Below are positions 57,979 to 64,000 of a stretch of DNA of 64,000 nucleotides, one piece after another. Under the pieces are notes generated by a model that did no database searches, was not told where the DNA came from, and worked only from the letters and a program-made list of their open reading frames with translations. How positions within the stretch are numbered: position 1 is the stretch's first letter; every line of letters starts with the position of its first letter. This stretch comes from Heliorestis convoluta. Its GTDB lineage: Bacteria > Bacillota > Desulfitobacteriia > Heliobacteriales > Heliobacteriaceae. The stretch lies in NCBI RefSeq assembly GCF_009649955.1, contig NZ_CP045875.1, positions 911,501-975,500 of the forward strand, given 5' to 3'. The position numbers were made by a program, and so were the translations under genes.

Positions 57979-59319
57979 ATGTCTTTGCTGAACCAATTTC
58001 TTACCACTGTTTCTACCGAGGAACGGTGGTTGCTCATCTTTCCTTCTATGCAACAAACTTTGCAAGCACAACATCTTATGGAGCGTTCAGGGCTTCAAGG
58101 TGACTTTATTCCTACGCCCAAGGGATTTGGACCCGTCTGTACGACAGCCATTGTATTCTCCGGTTTGTTGGCACCGGAAGTAAAAGAGCTTTTAGAGACG
58201 CATCAGCTTCAACCAACCTATCTAGAGCCTTGGCGTCGTCTCCCACCAGGTCCTGCTTGGGAAGAAGCTTTACAGGCCATAGAGACGCCTGCTTATGGTG
58301 ATCTGCTTTTGCAATGTCGAGAACGAGAAGATTGGGCTGTTGATGATGTAACGACTCTTCTATCACCACCGACGGCGCAAGATAAGATTGCATTGCGTCT
58401 CGCTGCCGAGGCGGCGCGGCAAGAAACGCTTGGAGATGTTGTTGATGTTCGAGGGGCTGTAGAGTTTGGCAATGAATGTCGTAAAGATTGCTTCTACTGC
58501 GGCCTGCGTAAAAGCAATCGTCATCTTACCCGTTATCGCCTCAGTGAAGAGCAAACGATGCAAGCCATTGAAGATCTCTACAACATGGGCATTCGTACGA
58601 TCATATTACAATCGGGTGAAGAAGATGAAAGGGCCACCGCTTCCATTGTCGACTTGATCAGAACTATCAAAAGTCGCTTTGGGCTGCGTATCACATTGAG
58701 TCTGGGCGAACGGTCTTTGGCCGATTATCATGCCTTTCGTCAGGCTGGCGCCAACAACTATTTGCTGCGCATTGAAACGACCGATCCTGAACTTTTTCGT
58801 CGAGTCCATCCTGATGATGATCTGGAAGAACGGATGCAACACCTTATCTGGCTTCGCGAAGCAGGTTTTTTACTTGGTACGGGTGGTCTTGTTGGACTTC
58901 CCGGCCAAAGCATTTCTTCGCTAGCCCAAGATATTCTCTACTGGCGTAAGCTTGGTGCCAATATGATTGGAATAGGACCCTTTTTGCCAGCTGCTCATAC
59001 ACCTTTTTCACAGCTTGAACCAGGTGATTTAGATCTAACGTTGCGTGTCTACGCAGTGACCCGATTGCTTTGTGGTCGTACCTTTATTCCTTCCACGACG
59101 GCTCTAGCTAGCCTTCATCCGGAGGGACAAAAGCTCGGGTTACAGTGGGGCGCTAACTCTATTATGCTCACCCACACACCGGAAGAAGTGCGGGCTCATT
59201 ATCATCTTTATCAAAACAAAGCCAAGGTTGATCTGGACTTTGCCTGTCAGTCCATTCTTGATGCGGGTCGGCAGATTCCGCCTTACTTGCGTTGGACGCA
59301 GAAAGAGGAGAGATACTGA
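57979..59319 (+). CDS. hydE: [FeFe]-hydrogenase maturase HydE with an N-terminal DUF3343 domain
   Basis: A radical SAM enzyme that works on the Fe-cysteine synthon during H-cluster assembly. The cluster motif is CRKDCFYC at 167, 171 and 174. From the ATG at 57979 (AAAGGAGG 5-8 nt upstream) the protein has 446 residues; a longer open frame begins at 57811 inside hydG. Typical HydE is about 350 residues, with this motif near residue 65. The extra 90-100 residues at the front (ERWLLIFPSMQQTLQAQHLM, PTPKGFGPVCTTAIVFS) look like a DUF3343 (Se/S-carrier-like) domain with its conserved Cys. The later body (GLVGLPGQSISSLAQDI, GPFLPAAHTPF) is a normal HydE barrel. Confidence 0.92.
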   Translation: MSLLNQFLTTVSTEERWLLIFPSMQQTLQAQHLMERSGLQGDFIPTPKGFGPVCTTAIVFSGLLAPEVKELLETHQLQPTYLEPWRRLPPGPAWEEALQAIETPAYGDLLLQCREREDWAVDDVTTLLSPPTAQDKIALRLAAEAARQETLGDVVDVRGAVEFGNECRKDCFYCGLRKSNRHLTRYRLSEEQTMQAIEDLYNMGIRTIILQSGEEDERATASIVDLIRTIKSRFGLRITLSLGERSLADYHAFRQAGANNYLLRIETTDPELFRRVHPDDDLEERMQHLIWLREAGFLLGTGGLVGLPGQSISSLAQDILYWRKLGANMIGIGPFLPAAHTPFSQLEPGDLDLTLRVYAVTRLLCGRTFIPSTTALASLHPEGQKLGLQWGANSIMLTHTPEEVRAHYHLYQNKAKVDLDFACQSILDAGRQIPPYLRWTQKEERY

Positions 59320-59343
59320 GCGTTAGGGAAAGGAGCTTATACT

Positions 59344-60573
59344 ATGAGTCTTCAAGAAACACCTCGTGGGGAACGACTTCATATTGCTTTGCTAGGACGC
59401 CGCAACAGTGGTAAATCTAGCTTGATCAACGCCTTATCGAACCAAGAGGCTGCCATCGTATCGCCCCAAGCTGGAACGACAACAGACCCTGTATATCGAG
59501 CCATGGAAATTCTTCCTCTTGGTCCTGTTGTTTTGATTGATACCCCGGGCTACGATGATGAAGGAGAGCTTGGTGCTCTTCGAATAAAGAAAACTTACGA
59601 GGTATTTGCCAAAACCGACATCGCTTTGCTCGTCTTAGAAGCCACAACAGGCTGGACAGAAATCGATAAGCAGTGGTTGCAAAGGCTGCAAAAAACAGCA
59701 ATCCCGCTTGTAATCATCTGGAATAAAGCAGATCTGTTATCAGAAGAAGCCAAAGAGTCTTTTCCTGCCCTACATAGCAGGGATGAAAACATAGAATCTC
59801 CAGTCCCTTCTGAAATTGTCAGCGCAATAACAGGCCAAGGCCTTTCAAAGCTCGTCGATCAACTCATCAAAGTGGCAGAAAAAAAAGAGGAAAGCCCTCT
59901 TATTATTGCTGATCTAATTCAACCTGGTGATGTTGTCATTCTTGTCGTGCCTATCGATGATTCAGCACCAAAAGGTCGCATTATTTTGCCGCAAGTACAA
60001 ACCTTACGAGAACTGCTCGATCACCAGGCTGTAACAATGGTCGTCCAACCAGAAAAGCTACAAGAAACCCTCTCTACAATGACGAGACCGCCCGCATTGG
60101 TCGTCACGGATTCACAAGCTTTTAACCAGGTGAAAGAGCTTTTACCACCGCAAATAGCACTGACTAGCTTCTCCATTTTAATGGCTCGCTACAAAGGTGA
60201 CCTAGAAGTCCTCAACGCAGGGCTTCAAAAAGTAAAAGAGTTACAACCGGGAGAATCGGTCTTAATAATTGAAGCCTGTACCCACCGCCGTCAGCACAAG
60301 GATATTGGCACTGTCCAGATTCCCAGACTATTAGACAAGAGAGCAGGCGGCCCCTTGCACTATACCTTTGCTTCCGGCCAGACCATTCCAGAAGACCTAT
60401 CACCCTATCAATTGATTGTGCACTGCGGTGCCTGTATGATCAACCGAAAGCAAATGCTCTCTAGAATTCAAAGAGCCCAACTTGCAAAAATCCCCATTGT
60501 TAACTACGGCGTTTTACTCGCTCACTTTGCAGGCATTCATGAGAGAGCCTTAGAACCTCTGCAAAAACTATAA
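59344..60573 (+). CDS. hydF: [FeFe]-hydrogenase maturation GTPase HydF
   Basis: The 409-residue scaffold on which the 2Fe subcluster is assembled before transfer to HydA. The N-terminal GTPase domain has the P-loop GRRNSGKS (18-25), the switch AGTTTDP, DTPG and NKAD. The C-terminal cluster-binding domain has CTHRRQHKDIG and HCGACMINRKQM, the C-x-H and HC-x2-C ligands of the [4Fe-4S] cluster. AAAGGAG lies about 9 nt before the ATG. The operon ends at the next terminator; no hydA is in the window. Confidence 0.96.
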   Translation: MSLQETPRGERLHIALLGRRNSGKSSLINALSNQEAAIVSPQAGTTTDPVYRAMEILPLGPVVLIDTPGYDDEGELGALRIKKTYEVFAKTDIALLVLEATTGWTEIDKQWLQRLQKTAIPLVIIWNKADLLSEEAKESFPALHSRDENIESPVPSEIVSAITGQGLSKLVDQLIKVAEKKEESPLIIADLIQPGDVVILVVPIDDSAPKGRIILPQVQTLRELLDHQAVTMVVQPEKLQETLSTMTRPPALVVTDSQAFNQVKELLPPQIALTSFSILMARYKGDLEVLNAGLQKVKELQPGESVLIIEACTHRRQHKDIGTVQIPRLLDKRAGGPLHYTFASGQTIPEDLSPYQLIVHCGACMINRKQMLSRIQRAQLAKIPIVNYGVLLAHFAGIHERALEPLQKL

Positions 60574-60614
60574 AAAAGAGACCATCTCTTTGTTACTAAG
60601 AGATGGTCTCTTTT
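60574..60614 (+). terminator. Rho-independent terminator of the hyd operon
   Basis: AAAAGAGACCATCTCTT pairs with AAGAGATGGTCTCTTTT around a 7-nt loop. Repeat copy E begins directly in its T-run. Confidence 0.95.
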
Positions 60615-60615
60615 G

Positions 60616-61018
60616 TTTCCTGTTACGTTGAAGTTACTTCGTGCAGGGGCCAGGGCATCACGCTTTCCTCCGCTCTGGACTGGTCCCACGCTGTTACCGC
60701 CAGCAAGCTGGCGACAGCTGAGGTCCCAAGTCCCGCTGCGGAAAGCGTGATGCCCAGTCCCAGAGGGTTTTTGCTGATTGTTACTCCCATTGGCATTGCT
60801 TTGCGTAACTTCTGCTATGTTTAATCAACTACCTATTGTATTTGCAATGCAATAGGCCAAAACTCAGTCACAACCAGCAAAATGTATCTGGGGCAGGCGT
60901 TATGACTTCCTGGAGAGAGGACTTCAGACCTCAGCCATCGGCAGCTTGCTGCCGCCTATGGCGTGGGATGAGTCCGTTCGGAAGGAAATCATAACGCCTG
61001 ACCCCACCACAAATTATC
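60616..61018 (+). repeat. Composite hairpin repeat, copy E (both arms, left end truncated)
   Basis: R1 hairpin 60648-60760, R2 hairpin 60890-61005. The usual left part (GCCCGGTCGGGC hairpin and the arm before TTTCCTG) is missing: the sequence joins at TTTCCTGTTACGTTG right after the terminator of hydF. R2 has one mismatch at the helix base (GGGGCAGG against CCTGACCC) and another in GACTTCC/GGAAATC. Everything else is as in copies B-D. A fragment with left-end sequence follows at 61023-61118. Confidence 0.92.
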
Positions 61019-61022
61019 TAAC

Positions 61023-61118
61023 CAGTCATGCCCGGTTGGCACAACCAACGATGAAAATTGCATGGCAAACGAAACGTCCCCGCGACACGCATTTTCGAGT
61101 TAACCAACCATGCCCGGT
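61023..61118 (+). repeat. Left-end fragments of the repeat family behind copy E
   Basis: CATGCCCGGTTGGCACAACC with AACGATGAAAATT (61027 onwards) and, after about 70 bp, a second ACCATGCCCGGTCGAACC (61107 onwards) match left-end segments of the other copies. ATTTTCGAGTTAACC also occurs at the left of copy B (TTTTTTTCGAGTTAAACC). These are relics or the start of nested copies. The chemoreceptor gene ends within a few bases of the last one. Confidence 0.75.
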
Positions 61119-61123
61119 CGAAC

Positions 61124-62824
61124 CTACCTATACGTAAACTGATCCATCATAGCCTTCAACGTATCCCCTTGGTCAGAAAGCAAAGAAGCCATAGACGAAA
61201 GCTGCTCAATACCAGCTGTTAATTCTTCCGAAGAAGCCGATACTTCCTCTGTTGCAGCAGAAGCTTCTTCTGTAATCGCAGAGATATTTTGCATATCTTT
61301 ATTCAATCGCTCCACAGAATCCATAATCTCTTTGGAGCGAATCGTCATCTGAGAAATCTCCGAAACCATGTCTACCATGGCTACTTTGATTTGATCGAAA
61401 AGCACTTGCGTCTCATCAACAGAAACAGACTGTTCTTGAACAATATGCTCTACTTCGCCAACCTGGTGTACAGCTTCCCCTATACTGGAAGTAATTGTTT
61501 CAATTAAAAGTCTAATTTCTTCTGTTGCCCGAGAAGATTCTTCGGCCAATTTTCTCACTTCTTCAGCCACAACAGCAAAGCCTCTTCCACTTTCACCGGC
61601 TCTGGCCGCTTCAATGGCTGCGTTAAAAGCCAACAAGGTAGTCTGATTGGCAATACCAGAGATGGTTTGCACGATTTTTTGAATCGACGTAGACCGATCT
61701 TCTAAGTCGCCAATGGCTTTTGCTACTTCTACGGAAATCGTACGATTTCTTTCCATCATAGATCGTTGCTTTTCCATTTTTTGCTGACCCATAACAATGG
61801 CTTGATCGACTTTTTTGGCCTCTATTGACACTCTTTCTACGACCGACTCAGTGCTTGATGCCGTCTGCTGTATCATCCCTAATGCAGTGGCTGAATTATT
61901 TACAGCTGTAGCCACTTCCTGGTTCCCTTTGGCGATTTCTCCAATCGTAGTGGCCACCTGTTCCGTTGCTTTACTGCTTTCGTCACTGGTCATAGAGAGC
62001 TCCCCGGCTTTCTCCGAAACATCGTTGGCCGTGTTAGCGACGTCAGCGACAATCCCTCGTAACTTAGCAAGTAGTTTATTAACTGCTTCTGCGAGTTGAC
62101 CTACTTCATCTTTACTATTAACAGTGACTTTTTGAGTAAGATCGCCACCTTGTTCAGCCACTTCATCAATTTTATCAAGCAAAAGTTTTAATGGGACAAC
62201 GACAGAGCGAATGACATAAATCGCAATGGCAATTCCTAAGACAATACTAAGCAACGATAGAGTTAGGGCGATTGTCACCTTTCTCTCTCCATCGATCATA
62301 ATTTCACTGTGAAGCTCTTTGCCTCTTTCTATGTTGATATCAATCAGAACTGATAAGGCATTTTGGGCTCTTTCAAAAGGCTCTGAAGCAAGGGCGACAC
62401 CAATAACTGCTTCTTCCATCTGGCCTGCTTCTATAAGCGTTAAGTTATTTAACATCCTTTCTTTGTAGGGCTTCCAGGCAAGGTGCCATTCTTGAAGTGC
62501 CCGCTCTTCCTCTTCAAGTAAATAGGTCTGCTCAAACTTTTCGATCAAAGCCTCTATATCGATAACATGCTTTCTTGTATCGGCAAGCCATCTTGTTCGT
62601 TCAGATGGATCGGCATTTTGCATCATTTCTAAAATATTTCTTCGGACTTCCAGTAGATGCTCTTCCGTTTGAGATAAATCAACAATGGGAGTAAAGCGAT
62701 CATAGTAAAACTCATGGTTTTTTTCTATTATGCTTTGAGAAGTAATGTAAGAAAAAGCACCGAGAACCCAAGTAAAGAGGATCAGCACCGCAAAAGCAAG
62801 AGATAAACGCGTCTTAAAGGTCAT
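61124..62824 (-). CDS. Methyl-accepting chemotaxis protein with four-helix-bundle sensor
   Basis: From the ATG at 62824 (GAGGAAAAAT site; an in-frame start at 62845 adds seven) the protein has 566 residues. Order: membrane helix (about 5-27), a helical extracellular sensor of the 4HB_MCP type (about 28-175, rich in Glu, with [20 protein letters not shown]), membrane helix (about 180-205), HAMP, and a signalling bundle. The hairpin tip contains [32 protein letters not shown]. The ligand is unknown. Its 3' end is only a few bases from repeat fragments. Confidence 0.93.
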   Translation of the reverse strand: MTFKTRLSLAFAVLILFTWVLGAFSYITSQSIIEKNHEFYYDRFTPIVDLSQTEEHLLEVRRNILEMMQNADPSERTRWLADTRKHVIDIEALIEKFEQTYLLEEEERALQEWHLAWKPYKERMLNNLTLIEAGQMEEAVIGVALASEPFERAQNALSVLIDINIERGKELHSEIMIDGERKVTIALTLSLLSIVLGIAIAIYVIRSVVVPLKLLLDKIDEVAEQGGDLTQKVTVNSKDEVGQLAEAVNKLLAKLRGIVADVANTANDVSEKAGELSMTSDESSKATEQVATTIGEIAKGNQEVATAVNNSATALGMIQQTASSTESVVERVSIEAKKVDQAIVMGQQKMEKQRSMMERNRTISVEVAKAIGDLEDRSTSIQKIVQTISGIANQTTLLAFNAAIEAARAGESGRGFAVVAEEVRKLAEESSRATEEIRLLIETITSSIGEAVHQVGEVEHIVQEQSVSVDETQVLFDQIKVAMVDMVSEISQMTIRSKEIMDSVERLNKDMQNISAITEEASAATEEVSASSEELTAGIEQLSSMASLLSDQGDTLKAMMDQFTYR

Positions 62825-62961
62825 ATTTTTTCCTCTTTTCTCCAATTGTTTCTTAAATATCGTGCATTATCGACAAGATTCGTCACACAGTGCCCATCTC
62901 CTTCCCAAGCTCTTAAAAAAATCATCTTATCCAAAGCTTGAATAGAGAGTACACAAATAAA

Positions 62962-63009
62962 AAACATCTTTTTCTCTGCAAGATATTCATTGCAAAGAAA
63001 AAGATGTTG
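62962..63009 (-). terminator. Hairpin terminator behind the HD-GYP gene
   Basis: AACATCTTTTTCT pairs with AGAAAAAGATGTT around a longer loop that itself has TGCAA/TTGCA pairing. It overlaps the 3' end of the gene at 63010. Confidence 0.75.
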
Positions 63010-63645
63010 TTATGCTGTTAGGGAAGTTATGGGCTTTGTTTCAATGGGTTGTGAAGTTATACCTTGTAGTACTAGATAGTTTTGCCAGGCTCTAAAGAGA
63101 ACTCGATCATAATGGTTTTCCTGCTCTAGCATGTGCGTCAATGCTTGAAAAGAACTTCTTACTGGATGGCCCGGTCGAATCTCTTGAAGGGCTGTATAAT
63201 CATTAACAATGGCAATGATAGAGGCGAGAGGCGTCATCTTGTTAATCTTGTTGGGATAGCCAGCCCCATTCTCTCTTTCATGATGCTGTGCTACCGACTC
63301 TATAATTATTGCAGGAAAGACAGCTGCTTCTGTAAGGATATTTTGACTATGGCTAGCGTGAACTTCCATTTGAATATATTCTAAGATGGTTATACCCTGT
63401 TCTTTTGACCACAATTCTTTTTCAACACGCATTTTTCCGATATCGTGAAGAAGAGCCGCTGTCGTTCCGATGATAATATCTTGGGAGGACCAGTTTAAGT
63501 AGCGTAAGAAACTTTGCGTTACTTTTCCTACTTGCAAACTATGGTGGTAGATGGGGCTGTGGTAGTTATAAAGCGCTGAAAGCAGTTGATGGGTCTTCGA
63601 TACCATCTCTTTATATTGTTGCTCAGTAAGTATGCAAGTGCTCAT
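63010..63645 (-). CDS. HD-GYP-type phosphohydrolase domain protein
   Basis: A 211-residue soluble protein made of one HD-GYP domain. Metal ligands: HSLQVGKVT, ALLHDIGKM, the HHERENGAGYP motif (the GYP part) and IAIVNDYTAL. HD-GYP proteins cleave cyclic di-GMP; this one is shorter than usual and has no receiver domain. The C-terminal 30 residues are extra. AGGAGG lies 9 nt before the ATG. It stands alone, next to a chemoreceptor, which fits a signalling role. Confidence 0.88.
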   Translation of the reverse strand: MSTCILTEQQYKEMVSKTHQLLSALYNYHSPIYHHSLQVGKVTQSFLRYLNWSSQDIIIGTTAALLHDIGKMRVEKELWSKEQGITILEYIQMEVHASHSQNILTEAAVFPAIIIESVAQHHERENGAGYPNKINKMTPLASIIAIVNDYTALQEIRPGHPVRSSFQALTHMLEQENHYDRVLFRAWQNYLVLQGITSQPIETKPITSLTA

Positions 63646-63730
63646 GTCCCCACCTCCTATTTCCTAATAATTCATATTAATAAATTGTATGATTTATCTT
63701 TATTATATGTTACTGTAGGGCAAAATAAAA

Positions 63731-63769
63731 TAAGACCTTGGTCTTTATTTTTCTAGGACCTAGGTCTTT
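63731..63769 (-). terminator. Hairpin terminator behind the DUF4230-like gene
   Basis: AAGACCTTGG pairs with CCTAGGTCTT around a 17-nt loop with Ts on both strands. It overlaps the stop codon of the minus-strand gene. Confidence 0.7.
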
Positions 63770-63999
63770 TGATTTTGAACAATTTGCACCGTAACGATAT
63801 CTTTTTCTTGGAGGAGCTTTTCGATTTGTTCTTTTGCTTTTTGAGCCGCTTCTTCTAGCAATCCTTTTTCGTGTACTTCCCTTACTAAAGATTCGAGGGC
63901 TTCTGTTTCTAACTGTCGTATCTCTGTTTGTGTCAATGGCTTAATAAATCTACGAACGTAAGGTTCTTCCTGGTAAATGATTTCCCAAGAATCAACATC
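63760..63999 (-). CDS. C-terminal part of an unknown protein, possibly DUF4230 (partial at window end)
   Basis: An open minus-strand frame of 79 codons runs in from the right edge and stops at 63760-63762. It begins DVDSWEIIYQEEPYVRRFIKP, continues with a charged helix (IRQLETEALESLVREVHEKGLLEEAAQKAKEQIEKLL as two segments) and ends DIVTVQIVQNQKT. A charged helix followed by a short strand is like the end of DUF4230 proteins, but this is a weak match. The frame is not interrupted and codon use looks coding. Confidence 0.65.
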   Translation of the reverse strand, partial: DVDSWEIIYQEEPYVRRFIKPLTQTEIRQLETEALESLVREVHEKGLLEEAAQKAKEQIEKLLQEKDIVTVQIVQNQKT

Positions 64000-64000
64000 T

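Overview
The window looks like a chromosome segment of a spore-forming anaerobic Firmicute (class Clostridia), probably a heliobacterium or close relative. This is inferred from a Clostridia-type ATP synthase operon, a CwlD-type spore-cortex amidase, YjcZ-like small proteins, [FeFe]-hydrogenase maturases (HydG, HydE, HydF), an anaerobe-type flavodiiron protein, and frequent TTG and GTG starts behind strong AGGAGG sites. No photosynthesis gene and no rRNA or tRNA gene lies in the window, so the family-level guess is weak.

Layout. 1-6.3 kb: ATP synthase operon atpB(partial)-E-F-H-A-G-D-C, ending at a strong terminator. 6.5-11.2 kb: a B12-binding radical SAM protein, a thiamine-binding MTH1187-type protein, a YwmB-like membrane-anchored protein and murA. 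11.2-21.6 kb: an accessory stretch with four copies of a composite hairpin repeat, a small membrane-anchored acidic protein, mutY, a chemoreceptor, two large secreted proteins (Ig-like plus ankyrin; double C-type lectin) and an MTA-phosphorylase-like gene. 21.6-33.9 kb: pfkA, trmL, aconitase, a frameshifted ylxP-like gene, a PRC-barrel protein, glgA, the KtrAB potassium system, a kinase-like protein, and the run tenI-thiE-nfo-GNAT. 34-43 kb: pepF, a CBS-domain manganese pyrophosphatase, two tiny YjcZ-like ORFs, a triple-LysM protein, ExoD, unknown proteins and a flavodiiron protein. 43-51.4 kb: acetyl-CoA synthetase, a GH18 spore-type glycosidase, cwlD, and a B12-binding light-sensor-like protein next to a hybrid histidine kinase. 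51.6-55.3 kb: convergent ppx and a frameshifted ppk1. 55.5-60.6 kb: a ketopantoate-reductase-like gene and hydG-hydE-hydF. 61.1-64 kb: a chemoreceptor, an HD-GYP-type protein and the end of a DUF4230-like gene.

The most unusual feature is an interspersed element of about 455-510 bp, present in three near-full copies (B, C, D), one left-truncated copy with both hairpin arms (E) and two deletion derivatives (A, F). A full copy carries two large hairpins of about 115 nt, R1 and R2, in inverted orientation about 130-145 nt apart. The reverse complement of R1 and the direct strand of R2 share a 57-nt core with the same architecture. Every difference inside the core P4 and P5 helices is compensatory, while the long outer helix is entirely different. 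All copies point the same way, and most sit immediately behind rho-independent terminators. No transposase, reverse transcriptase or other partner protein is encoded nearby. This is the best candidate for an undescribed system: a structured RNA, or an oversized BIME-like mobile DNA hairpin pair.

Two otherwise conserved genes (ylxP/DUF503 and ppk1) each carry one single-base frameshift. Either they are recent lesions or the sequence has single-base errors.
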